Below are positions 44,244 through 53,171 of a stretch of 64,000 nucleotides of DNA, piece after piece. Positions within the stretch are counted from its first letter, which is position 1. The number at the start of each line of letters is the position of its first letter. A program made the position numbers and the translations under genes. Source of the DNA: Colwellia maritima. GTDB lineage: Bacteria; Pseudomonadota; Gammaproteobacteria; Enterobacterales; Alteromonadaceae. The notes beneath the pieces were generated by a model. The model saw only the letters and a list, made by a program, of their open reading frames with translations. It made no database searches and was not told where the DNA came from. Where the stretch lies: assembly GCF_022669015.1 (NCBI RefSeq), contig NZ_JAKKSL010000001.1, forward strand, positions 310,001-374,000. The letters are read 5' to 3'.

Positions 44244-45104
44244 TCAAGTTTCGTTTGAGACAAGCTCCGAAACAGAGTTCGTATCATCTTGTGGTAATAT
44301 CGGTATCACCGTGCTTTTGATAAGAAAAGGTGAGATAGCTTTACAGTAAAGTGCCGCCCCAAATTGCGCGCCAATAATTGGTCCTATGATCGGTACCCAA
44401 AAATACATCGTGTCACGACCACCTGTGAAAGCGACGTCACCCCAACCAAACAAAATAGGCAAACAATCTTGGTGCAAAATCACGGGCCGGATTCATGGCG
44501 AATCCAGTTAATCCGCCCATGCTTGCGGCAATAATAGCGACAAGAAGACCAATAAGTAAAGGTCCTGCCATACCCTTTGGTACACCATTTTTATCATCAG
44601 TTAAAGCCAATATACCCAAAGCATTAAAATAGCTGTTATGATGATCTCTACATTCAAGGCCTGTAGATTAGTTAAAGGCTCAAGCGGAAAGGTGGCAAAT
44701 ATACCCGCCGTTGCGACACTCTCGTTGGATCCTCTGACGACATCATTTAACAGTTCCCATTCGATAAATAGTTGAAAATACATGAAGTATATTAACAATG
44801 CGCAAGTAAAAGCCCCAAGGCATTGTGACGCTATATAAGGTAATACTTTTTTCTTATCAAAATTTTTAAAAACCATCAAGGCTAAGGTAACCGCAGGGTT
44901 TAAATGTGCACCACTTACGCCCACTGAAACATAGATAGCAATGGCGACACCAAGTCCCCAGATGATGCCAATATCCCACTGGCTCAAACTAGCCCCCGAA
45001 AGGACAAGGGTGGCGACACAACCGACCCCAAAAAAAATAATGAGGGCGGTGCCTAAAAATTCACTAATGCATTGACCTAACAATGATTGGCTCGGTTTGT
45101 TCAT
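44244..45104 (-). CDS. glpF: GlpF-type aquaglyceroporin (two frame breaks)
   Basis: Start at 45104 with AAGGAG 7 bp upstream. About 285 residues after correction. Both pore motifs are present: [13 protein letters not shown] and [56 protein letters not shown] and [17 protein letters not shown] follow E. coli GlpF closely. Breaks are near 44,612 (before ALTDDKNG) and near 44,458. It conducts glycerol and small neutral solutes such as urea or metalloid hydroxides. No glycerol kinase gene is adjacent, so the cargo substrate may be different. Confidence 0.9.
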
Positions 45105-45246
45105 GCTGTACTCCTTATGCTCAATGCCATTTAATAACGGCATTATTTTATTTAATAAAAAATAGGGTGATTAAATTGTTTGTAGCAACCAATACAAAAA
45201 ATATTTGTAGCGACTGCCGGTAATTTAGTTGATATTCATTTTTTTA

Positions 45247-45261
45247 GTATCGATTCGATAC
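45247..45261. promoter_or_regulatory. Palindromic operator-like site upstream of glpF
   Basis: GTATCGATTCGATAC is a perfect 15-bp palindrome (odd centre) 143 bp upstream of the glpF start. TAGTATCG and CGATAC recur in the site at 49,905-49,923. The 321-bp gap between the glpF start and the MOSC gene contains no ORF. Confidence 0.5.
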
Positions 45262-45464
45262 CTTAATGATTGTCATCGCTCTACCTGAAAAAGTCAACCG
45301 TTCATTATCATATTTAACCGTCTATCTTTTTTAGGACAAATATCTTCAGAACACGGTTTTATGGCTATAGAAAGCCCTGACAGTTTTATGACTATATAAA
45401 TTTAAAAAGAGAATACTTATCTTTAGTATACAGGGAAATTAAGAGGGCAAATGTTCGCTAATTT

Positions 45465-46187
45465 TTATATGACGGTCGGCGGACCGTAGAGGCGATGTTG
45501 CCAACTTTCGATATTACCTGTACTAAGCCTTTCAAGTGCTACTTTTCGCCAGTTTTCTGAGAGTAATTGATTATCAGCAATCGCATGAAGTTCTTTCTCA
45601 TTAAGCATTGTTTTGTACATAGGTGATTCTGCTTTACCGTATAATTCACTAACAATGTTTTTTATACTCATTTGTTGAGGCATTCTTTCAATTAAGAGAA
45701 TTGAATTACCGGCTTTGATGTAACCAGGTTCTATTACTCGATAAAACCAACCGGTTAGCCCGTTCATTTGCATTAATATTGATGCATTAGGAAGTCCCGA
45801 TTTCCAATTTAATTTCCAACATGGTTTTCTTGGTTGGGATACTTGCAACAAAGCAGAGCCAATGCGATATATATCGCCGATATAGGTATCACTTTCTTTC
45901 ATGCCTAGAGACGAAATATTTTCACCAAATAGGGACGGTTGAAATATAGACGCACTTGATTGAATATTAAATAAAGCTAACCAATGTCGATAATTTTCTG
46001 CCGGATATTGATGCACTACCCGCTCGATGCCACCATGACGTTCAACATCACCGACACCATCACCAGGCAAACCTGTTCTATCAACATAAAGCGCAGTACT
46101 AACGGGAAATTTTTCAATCGCAGTTACACCTTTTATATCTGCTTGATAGCACGGCAATCCGGTATACAGATTAATAATTCTTTGCAT
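45465..46187 (-). CDS. YiiM-like MOSC-domain protein
   Basis: 240 residues. GDGVGDVERHGGIERVVHQYP, PSLFGENIS and VSQPRKPCWKLNWKSG with the molybdenum-binding Cys are conserved YiiM blocks, and the C-terminal YiiM-type helical extension is present. YiiM uses molybdenum cofactor to reduce N-hydroxylated compounds such as hydroxylaminopurines. That fits an island that also encodes an N-oxygenase, but the link is inferred. Confidence 0.88.
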   Translation of the reverse strand: MQRIINLYTGLPCYQADIKGVTAIEKFPVSTALYVDRTGLPGDGVGDVERHGGIERVVHQYPAENYRHWLALFNIQSSASIFQPSLFGENISSLGMKESDTYIGDIYRIGSALLQVSQPRKPCWKLNWKSGLPNASILMQMNGLTGWFYRVIEPGYIKAGNSILLIERMPQQMSIKNIVSELYGKAESPMYKTMLNEKELHAIADNQLLSENWRKVALERLSTGNIESWQHRLYGPPTVI

Positions 46188-46477
46188 GAAATACCTTTTA
46201 CGATTTATTCTGTTAACTTAGAGATATCAAACGAATACCAATATCATTTAATTATTGCTCATTTGTGCTATTTCAAATATTCCAAGGCGGCTTGCTCTAA
46301 TGGTCTACATCCCTGTAGAAGCCAATAGAGCACTTGATCTACACCGATATGTACTTAAAGTAACCTGCGCTCTGATTTGTTTTTTATCACAACAAAATCA
46401 AAAACTTAATGAAACGAGTAGAATTGATTTTGATATCACTAACCAAGGAAACTTTCCTTAGTGAATATGAATAATAG

Positions 46478-46512
46478 AGGGCATTAAATAAAGAAAAATT
46501 AGTGCCCTTTTA
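46478..46512 (+). terminator. Hairpin with T-run
   Basis: AGGGCATTAA and TTAGTGCCCT pair with one mismatch, followed by TTTTATT. On the plus strand this has terminator form, although no plus-strand gene ends here. It may act with the adjacent palindrome as the 3' end signal of the beta-propeller gene. Confidence 0.45.
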
Positions 46513-46518
46513 TTGATA

Positions 46519-46542
46519 ATAGGACGAGTTTACTCGTCCTAT
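46519..46542. repeat. Perfect 24-bp palindrome after the beta-propeller gene
   Basis: ATAGGACGAGT and ACTCGTCCTAT flank a TT loop, just 7 bp beyond the stop of the minus-strand gene at 46,549. Probably an RNA 3' hairpin (terminator stem without a long T-run). Confidence 0.6.
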
Positions 46543-46548
46543 GCAACC

Positions 46549-47901
46549 TTATCGTATCGCACCTGAAACATAGCCGCCATGTGGCATGGTTAAACCATCT
46601 TCAGCACCATAAACTTTTACGATGGTATCTGTTTTTGTATCCAATTTTAAAATATACCGAGAGGCATAACTAGTAATATAGATGAAGCGTTGATTTGCAG
46701 TAACACCTAAACCATGAGCGACAGTAAAGTCAGCAGGTAATTCAACCCCAGGCTTCAAGCGTTTGATAAATTTAGGTTCATTTCTATCTGATAAATCATA
46801 AATTGAAATAAAGCCATCTTCACCATAAATACCATCAATAGAGTCTTCCTCTGCGATATAGAGTTTGCCCGCAGCTACCGTAAGATCAGACGCTGAACGT
46901 AATACACCAGAGCCAAACTCATCGTTTGTACTGTCTAAAATCTTCCACGCTTCACCTTCCCAAGTATCGATCATCCACACACTTGGTGGAATGATACTTA
47001 CGCCTTCAGGTGTTAATGACGTTGCGCCGAATTGCATCGAAGCCGTTACTGCATAACGCTCGTCGAGCCAAGTATTAAAATGAGTAAAAGCAGCATAAGA
47101 ATTTTCATCACCTAAGCGTATTTTCTTTTTCAGTTTCAATCCGCCAGTTTTCTTATTAACCTTAAATAAGTCAATATTGTAATTATCATAATAATAACCA
47201 GTAGAAATGCCTAAAGTACCTGATTTATTGAAAAATACTCCGTGGCTATTCTCAGTAACACCTTCAATAACAATGGGATCTACCGCCGCAAACTCTTGTG
47301 TTTTGGTATCAATAACACGGATTTTGTTATCCGTCCATTGGCTAAAATAAGCGTATTTTGAATAAGGAAGAAGTGTTGGGCCATGTAGCTGCGTCATACC
47401 CGGTTGTGTCCAACTCGCGATAGGTTGTTCGTATGATGTTTGCGTTGGAGTGTTGAAGGTTGATAACGTACCTGCATCTTCAGCAAGTAGTGATTTGACT
47501 ACTTTCAGTTCGGCAAACCCTTCATTCCAGTTATATTTTTTAACCTTTAGGATCACTACTCGAGCAGCAGAATCGGCAGAAGCATCTGTAGTGACATAAA
47601 TTGTTTTAGCGTCAGAAGAAACCACAACGTGCTGTGGACGTCCTCCTGGCCAACCGGCTAAACAGTCTAAACACTGCTGAAGCATGATGTCGTTGTGTAC
47701 ATTTACAAGAATAAGCTCAGCTTCCATCATATCGACAGCCACCATTACATTTTTCAGTTTAGAAACTTCTGACAAAGGCGCAGCCATGCTCTGAAACTCT
47801 AATGGGTAGGTGTTATAGTCTGCGGAAGTAGTTTCTGCCATGCTGTTAGTGGCTAAGATCCCCATAGTCGCCATAACTGACCAAAGTATTGATTTTTTCA
47901 T
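46549..47901 (-). CDS. Exported seven-bladed-type beta-propeller protein
   Basis: 450 residues with a signal peptide (MKKSILWSVMATMGILATNSMA). Repeats such as VVVSSDAKTIYVTTD, LLPYSKYAYFSQWTDNKIRVID, LTVAAGKLYIAEEDS and ANQRFIYITSYASRYILKLD have the YVTN/NHL propeller pattern. A Cys pair lies in QQCLDCLAGWPGGRPQH. Such periplasmic propellers may bind metal or haem or serve as scaffolds. The function is unknown. Promoter region 47,902-48,050 contains a palindrome. Confidence 0.75.
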   Translation of the reverse strand: MKKSILWSVMATMGILATNSMAETTSADYNTYPLEFQSMAAPLSEVSKLKNVMVAVDMMEAELILVNVHNDIMLQQCLDCLAGWPGGRPQHVVVSSDAKTIYVTTDASADSAARVVILKVKKYNWNEGFAELKVVKSLLAEDAGTLSTFNTPTQTSYEQPIASWTQPGMTQLHGPTLLPYSKYAYFSQWTDNKIRVIDTKTQEFAAVDPIVIEGVTENSHGVFFNKSGTLGISTGYYYDNYNIDLFKVNKKTGGLKLKKKIRLGDENSYAAFTHFNTWLDERYAVTASMQFGATSLTPEGVSIIPPSVWMIDTWEGEAWKILDSTNDEFGSGVLRSASDLTVAAGKLYIAEEDSIDGIYGEDGFISIYDLSDRNEPKFIKRLKPGVELPADFTVAHGLGVTANQRFIYITSYASRYILKLDTKTDTIVKVYGAEDGLTMPHGGYVSGAIR

Positions 47902-48020
47902 AATATTTCCTTATTTTATTGTTAAAGTTAAATTAATTATTTGCTTAGTTTATTTATCAAGTGAGGCCAAGCTAGTTGTTAAGCGACAACTACGTATATC
48001 TGACCTTATACTTGTATTCC

Positions 48021-48039
48021 TTGAGAGTGTTACTCTCAA
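48021..48039. promoter_or_regulatory. TTGAGAGT-GTT-ACTCTCAA palindrome
   Basis: A perfect 8-bp inverted repeat around a 3-bp centre, 120 bp upstream of the propeller start codon and after the glutamine amidotransferase gene. Its size suits an operator; it could also be a 3' hairpin. It is unrelated in sequence to the TAGTATCG palindromes. Confidence 0.4.
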
Positions 48040-48151
48040 ATATTTTCAATAAAAAACGCGGCACAGTTTGTTGATCTTATGCATAGTTATTTTAGCCTTG
48101 TTTAATAAATGTTGATCTATTCTCTAGCGTTATTATTGTGCTCGCGGTTAA

Positions 48152-48848
48152 CTACCACGGTAATTTCTTGAACCAATTTGTCCATATTTTCTGCGCTATC
48201 GGTTGTAATGTCCGACCAATTTCAGCATTATCTTGGCGAAGTGAAGTGACACTCACCTTATCTGTTGCTGCTATTTCCGCCGTATGGCCGATAAGCCAAC
48301 GCTCCATACCAGAGACGGTCACTTCAGGGTGAAATTGTACGGCTAAGCAAAAATCTTCAATGGCAAAAGCTTGATTAGGATAATTATCATTACTGGCTAG
48401 TAACGTCGCTGATGATGGCAGATCAAAGGTATCTCCATGCCAATGTAATATTGCTTGTTCACCCAATATCGCCAGAGGATTATTGACCAGGTCATTAAGC
48501 GTTAATCGACCCCAACCAATTTCTTTTTGATGACCTGGGTATACCTTTGAGCCCATGGCTCTGGCAATTAATTGCGCACCAAGACAAATACCCAAAGAAC
48601 GGTTTCTTAGATGTAATACGCTGCTGAATTAAAACTAATTCGTCTGCTATAAAAGGGTAATCTACCTCTTCATAAACTCCGATAGGACCGCCGAGAATGA
48701 CCAACAGATCACAATCATTAACGCTGCTATCAATGAGATCTTGGCCCGCTTCAACGTAAGTTACCTCGGCCCTCAGTTGATCTAAAACTGGCTGAATATT
48801 ACCTAGGTCTTCAAAAGCTAAATGACGGATCACGTGTATTTTTTTCAT
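48152..48848 (-). CDS. Class I glutamine amidotransferase-like protein (one frame break)
   Basis: About 232 residues. LLVILGGPIGVYEE, the nucleophile segment GICLGAQLIARAMG and QFHPEVT with the catalytic His are the GATase-1 signature; the arrangement resembles stand-alone GuaA-like amidotransferases. The frame breaks near 48,600 between KKPFFG and ICLGAQL. The acceptor substrate is unknown. It lies 23 bp after the reductase on the same strand, so the two are likely co-expressed. Confidence 0.85.
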
Positions 48849-48871
48849 ATTTCCTCCTTAGTATGGTACGT

Positions 48872-49886
48872 TTAAATATCAAGCACGATATCACTGGTTG
48901 GTTTACTGCAGCACAGTAAGACCATACCTTTATTCTCCTCAGTAGGTAAAATTCCGCCTAAATCTTGCATATCGACACTACCTGATTGTTTCATTGTCAT
49001 ACAGCTTCCACAGATACCTGAACGACAGGCCGTTTTTATGGATATACCTGCATTCTCAGCGACATCTAATAGTGTTTCTTGGTCATGACAACTTACTTTG
49101 ATATCTGAATTGGCAAAATAAACTGTGAATTTATTGCTCCCCTGCTCAGTTGGTAACGGTATAATTGGCGCTTGTTGAGGGGAAATAAAAGCTTCTTCGT
49201 GATAGTTTGCTAAACCTATCCCCGTGTCTTGTAAATATTCCTTAATCGTCTGCATATAGAGGCTTGGCCCACACGTAAAAACTTCCCGTTTGGCTATATC
49301 TCTACACAAGGAGGACAGCCATAAAGCATCCAAGCGACCATATATGCCATTCCAACTTTGCTGTTCGACATTTTCAGGAAAAAAAATAACTGAAAGCCCT
49401 TTTATGCTGTAACAAAGTGACTTAAGCTCTTGATATTCAATTATTTGCTCTGGGTTTCGAATACTAAAAATCATAAGGGCATCAACAGAAATCCCTCTAT
49501 CACGCCATCCACGTAAGGTGGATAAAAATGGCGTAATACCACTACCTGCAGCAAGCAATAACAATTTTTTCTGTTCAAATTCGTCTGGTATAAAACGACC
49601 ATAGGGGCCGCTAAATTCTATTTGGCTATCGGATTTCAAATGTTCATGGAGCCAATGGGAACCTATACCCTTTAACACTTTTCGTACAGTGATCGAAAAG
49701 GTACAGTTATTTTTTGGTGAGCTGCTCAGGGTGTAACTGCGATGAATACTACCTTCATCCGTCGGTAGTGATATGGTAATAAATTGTCCCGCTGAAAAAT
49801 ATAAATTCTCATTAGGTTTGAAGCAGAAAGTTTTCACTCCAAAGAACATCTTGTTTAATGTCTATACAAACAGCGTGTTTATTCAT
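48872..49886 (-). CDS. Hcr-like FAD/[2Fe-2S] oxidoreductase (probable frame break near start)
   Basis: The open frame starts at 49849, but reading another frame from the ATG at 49886 gives MNKHAVCIDIKQDVLWSE, which joins to VKTFCFKPNE after a shift near 49,835; this supplies the expected N-terminus. FAD motif RSYTLSS, NAD region LLLAAGSGITPFLSTL, CGPSLYM and a C-terminal plant-type [2Fe-2S] domain (CRSGICGSC and a distal C near LLCCSK) are clear. The order matches Hcr, the NADH reductase of hybrid-cluster protein, but no hcp is visible. It may instead feed electrons to the divergent AurF-type oxygenase. Confidence 0.82.
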
Positions 49887-49904
49887 GATGTTATAAAGTC
49901 CATT

Positions 49905-49923
49905 TAGTTTCGATGCGATACTA
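49905..49923. promoter_or_regulatory. Palindromic operator-like site between reductase and AurF genes
   Basis: TAGTTTCGATGCGATACTA is palindromic except for one central pair and an A/T swap. It shares TAG-T-TCGAT and CGATAC with the perfect palindrome upstream of glpF (45,247). A partial copy (TAGTTTCGA) lies at 51,518-51,526 upstream of the MarR gene. Likely the operator of the island regulator. Confidence 0.5.
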
Positions 49924-49993
49924 TACATCATAAAAATGGCCAATGTAAATATTTATCTTTTATTTTAATTTATTAAACATAATCATATGCTTG

Positions 49994-50021
49994 TATTTAT
50001 ATTTATATTTATATTTATATT
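49994..50021. repeat. Hexanucleotide ATTTAT simple repeat
   Basis: About 4.5 uninterrupted copies of a 6-bp unit (ATTTAT) in the 309-bp divergent promoter region. A change in copy number would alter promoter spacing by 6 bp, half a helical turn. Confidence 0.7.
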
Positions 50022-50195
50022 GTATTGATTCGAAAGCTTATTTAGTGTTTACTGTCCGCGTCGAATTATTACGTTCGTATTTTTCTATTTTTTTAAATGA
50101 AATGAGCGCTTCATTAACGAGACTTAACCCGTTAAAAGTCGGTGTGAACAAAGTAGTTATATAAACAAAAATTAATTTAAGAGGATATAATAGTT

Positions 50196-51119
50196 ATGAT
50201 ACATCAAGCAGATAATAATCAGGTCATGAAGGTATTGAATGGTTTAACAAATTTATGGAATGACAGAGCTAAAGTACTTGACGGTGATCCTAGTGTAGAC
50301 CTTACTTTTGAACCAGAAAAAGACGACTTTAAAGAAAACTTATTACCTTTTCACCAACATGCTGCATGGCTGAGTGCGGATGAAGAAATAAAGCGTAAAG
50401 TATTATCGTATGGTTGGATTATTTATAACGAAAAAACCATTCAGATAGAGTCTAAATTAATCGCGCCAGTTTGCGATTTAATCATAGATGCGGAATATCC
50501 AGGATCGAGAAATGATGCGATTCAAAATTCGATTAGCCAAGCGTTAGTTGACGAAGGCTTTCATACTTTGATGGCGGTCAAGAGTATTAATATTGTTTAC
50601 CGTGAACGGGCCCTAAAACGCATTAAAATGCCAAAATTCCAACTTATCCATCAACTAGATAAAATGTTATTAAAATGCCAAAATGATGAGGAGCGTAAGT
50701 TGGTAAGACTAGCAGTCGCTTGTGCCTCAGAAACCTTAATCACTGACTATTTAGGGGCATTATCTAAAGAGGACAGATTGCAACCTTTGTGTTATAAAAC
50801 AGTTGAAGCTCACGTGGCTGATGAATGGAGTCATGCTAGTGTTTTTTCGTATGTCATGGCTGAAATTTTTCAACAGTTATCTCCGGAGCATCAATCGCTT
50901 TATATCAATACTCTACCGCAAGCGGTGCAGGCCTTTGGTGACAATGAGTTAGATGTCTGGGAAAGTGTTTTGTCGACCATTAATTTCCCCAACTATCAAC
51001 AAATAATAACAGATTCTCGGAACGAACAAAGCCAAGGGATCTGTGTAGACGTAAAAGGTATTGCTAAGCTATTGAGTAGCCTTGGCATTGACGAACGCAA
51101 CATAAAATTAGTGGCTTAA
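50196..51119 (+). CDS. AurF-family diiron N-oxygenase
   Basis: 307 residues. The seven ligands of AurF (p-aminobenzoate N-oxygenase) are Glu101, Glu136, His139, Glu196, His223, Glu227 and His230. The same spacing is found here as Glu85, Glu120, His123 (VDEGFH), Glu179 (CASETL), His206, Glu210 and His213 (AHVADEWSH). It should be an active di-iron oxygenase that oxidises an amine to hydroxylamine or nitro, or a related substrate. It has an AAGAGGA ribosome-binding site, is followed by a terminator, and is divergent from the reductase gene. The substrate is unknown. Confidence 0.88.
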   Translation: MIHQADNNQVMKVLNGLTNLWNDRAKVLDGDPSVDLTFEPEKDDFKENLLPFHQHAAWLSADEEIKRKVLSYGWIIYNEKTIQIESKLIAPVCDLIIDAEYPGSRNDAIQNSISQALVDEGFHTLMAVKSINIVYRERALKRIKMPKFQLIHQLDKMLLKCQNDEERKLVRLAVACASETLITDYLGALSKEDRLQPLCYKTVEAHVADEWSHASVFSYVMAEIFQQLSPEHQSLYINTLPQAVQAFGDNELDVWESVLSTINFPNYQQIITDSRNEQSQGICVDVKGIAKLLSSLGIDERNIKLVA

Positions 51120-51324
51120 GCTCTGAAAAGACATTAATTGATGACTTAAACTTCGCTGTATAAAATATTGGCAGATTATTTTGAATGTGGCGATAGGAGA
51201 ATGTCAACAGTAAACGGTATGACACCAGTAATATTGTATGCTCGGAGCTGAAAATTAGCCAAACTCAATCGACAATTATACACAGTTAATGAAAAACAAA
51301 TTTGCCCACCTAAGTGGACTATGG

Positions 51325-51372
51325 AACCTCGAAGATTCTTACTAGCGATGAGTCAAAATCTTCGAGGTTTTA
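51325..51372 (+). terminator. Terminator downstream of the AurF gene
   Basis: AACCTCGAAGATT (51325-51337) and AATCTTCGAGGTT (51357-51369) are perfect 13-bp arms, followed by TT. The loop is 19 nt. The rest of the 443-bp gap to the MarR gene contains no ORF of note. Confidence 0.8.
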
Positions 51373-51562
51373 ACACTTTCCATCATATTTCCATTTTGTT
51401 GCATTTACTCCCCATCTTGTTGAGAGTATTAACCTTTATTTGGTTTCACTCAAAGCACGAACACCGAATATGCCATTCAAATATTTACTCATTGTTACAG
51501 TTTTGTTATAGTTAAAATAGTTTCGAATAAAAACCAATTAAAGTTTAAGGCTGTAAATTCTC

Positions 51563-52172
51563 TTGAAAAAAATAAACGGGATATATAATGTATTAGAACG
51601 AGTTTGTACATTATTTCGTAATGAAACTCGACTTGCAGGGTTAAAATATGGCTTACAACCCGTTCATCTAGACATATTATTTTATTTATCTCGTTGTAAC
51701 AAATATAGTAATACGCCTGCAGGTGTCACTGAGTATATTGGAATCACCAAAGGAACCATGTCGCAGTCAATTACACTATTACAATCCAAGAAATTGCTAG
51801 AAAAAGTTCAAGACCAAAATGATCGTAGAATAATACACCTTTTGTTAACCAAAAAAGGTGAGGGGGTCACGAAAAAAAGCACTCCACCATCAAGCTTAAA
51901 ACTAGCTTTAGAAAACTATTCCGCTGAACAGAGAAATATATTACAAACAGAATTAGAGAATATTTTACTATCTTTACAAGGTGGTAATAACAACAGTAGC
52001 TTTGGCTTGTGTAATACTTGCACTTTTCATCGACCAATATCAAAGACACACTTTCATTGCGAATTAACGGGTGAAGCCTTAGAAACAGCTTGGTAATTTG
52101 ATTTGCCGTGAACACATTCCGGCTATATCATCACACCACAATAACCATGTAAAAATTAATAAAAACAATTAA
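51563..52172 (+). CDS. MarR-type regulator with C-terminal Cys motif (TTG start, one frame break)
   Basis: The frame begins with TTG at 51563 (MKKINGIYNVLERV). The MarR winged helix is visible (LQPVHLDILFYLSR, GVTEYIGITKGTMSQSITLLQSKKLLEK, NDRRIIHLLLT). The tail has LCNTCTFHRP and FHCELTGEALE. Shifting frame near 52,095 adds LGNLICREHIPA and ends at 52,172, restoring the fourth Cys and the C-x-EH block found in the MarR at 38,093. The premature stop at 52,096 is therefore likely an artefact. An operator half-site (TAGTTTCGA) precedes it, suggesting autoregulation. Confidence 0.75.
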
Positions 52173-52583
52173 GTAGTCAATTAAAACTGAAAAGTTCTTA
52201 ATGATAGAATTGAGAATTACACCCTGCTAGTGACCAAAGAATGATATCTTATACTATATCGTTATTTTATACTTTGGCGTTATTAAATAATGGCGGGCAG
52301 TATTCCTAAAATAAAGGGGTTTACCTCCAATGACAATTATTGGAGGATCGATTTATTTGGCGCAATCGAACGCTAACCTAATAACCCCTCAAAACCTTGC
52401 ATTCAAATAATAAGTCCACATATTCTGACACTTCTGTGCACTCACTTAGACTCAAGCATACAGTGACTAATACGTTATAAAGGTCAAGTGACATCCAACG
52501 AACACATTTCCTTACCAACTGATATGTTTGGGGCTATTACACCAGTTCCATTAATTAGGTGATCTGAAATAAAAGGATTAAAA
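52173..52583. other. Intergenic region with an inverted repeat
   Basis: 411 bp, no ORF. CCTCCAAT (52324-52331) and ATTGGAGG (52339-52346) form an 8-bp stem with a 7-nt loop but no T-run. It may be a leader structure or operator for the DUF2024 gene. Confidence 0.4.
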
Positions 52584-52868
52584 ATGAACATTCATATTTA
52601 TGATACCCATGTAAAAACCAATTCAGGTTTGTATTTACATTTTGATGTACTGGTAAATGATGAAAATAAAGCCAATGCACAACAATATGCTGAGGCATAT
52701 ATTGCTAAACAAGGGATTTCCGAACATCAGTTAGTGTTAAATTCATGCCAATTTTGCCATAGTGAAGTTGCTAATCATGATGTTCGAACTACGATAGAAC
52801 GGGAGGGGCATTATATTTTACAACTCGAACGCATAAATGATGTAAGCGATGAAAAGAGCAATGCTTGA
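52584..52868 (+). CDS. DUF2024 family protein, copy 2
   Basis: 94 residues, MNIHIYDTHVKTNSGLYLHFDVLVNDE with NSCQFCHSEVAN and GHYILQLE, closely related to the protein at 37,132. Ribosome-binding AAAGGA is 8 bp upstream. The same two families (MarR with Cys tail, DUF2024) occur at both ends of cargo 1. Function unknown. Confidence 0.85.
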   Translation: MNIHIYDTHVKTNSGLYLHFDVLVNDENKANAQQYAEAYIAKQGISEHQLVLNSCQFCHSEVANHDVRTTIEREGHYILQLERINDVSDEKSNA

Positions 52869-53112
52869 CTGTAATATTCATGATTATATAGAGGTAGCTT
52901 GCCTATATAAAATTGAAGTTATGCTCACGTTAAAAGACGGTAATATAGTGAAAGGTATTCCCATTATTACTATTACATCAAAAGAAAAGGAAGAATTTTT
53001 AACATTCAGAGTAAAGTCGTTAAGCGAAGATATCGATATAAACTTACTCTCTATAAAATTTATGGAAGCCATTTCTTACAATAATTACTTTGCAAGAATT
53101 TCATTTATTTAA
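52849..53112 (+). CDS. Rof-like (YaeO) Rho-binding protein
   Basis: 87 residues. DCNIHDYIEVACLYKIEVMLTLKDGNIVKG aligns with the E. coli Rof start INCDDYDNLELACQHHLMLTLELKDGE, and the rest fits the small beta-barrel (EFLTFRV, LDKI-like LLSIKF). Rof binds Rho and inhibits termination. It overlaps the DUF2024 stop by 20 bp (an alternative ATG at 52,861 overlaps by 8 bp), indicating coupled translation. It might keep transcription going through horizontally acquired DNA, which Rho normally silences. Confidence 0.72.
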   Translation: MKRAMLDCNIHDYIEVACLYKIEVMLTLKDGNIVKGIPIITITSKEKEEFLTFRVKSLSEDIDINLLSIKFMEAISYNNYFARISFI

Positions 53113-53171
53113 AGATATAAACAATCTGTTATAAAAGTAAAGCTAATAGGTTTTTTCTTCATATCATGATC

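Noticed and set aside
46255-46461. 68-codon plus-strand frame between the MOSC and propeller genes
   Set aside because: No ribosome-binding site, no conserved motif, and the region is better explained by promoter and terminator signals.
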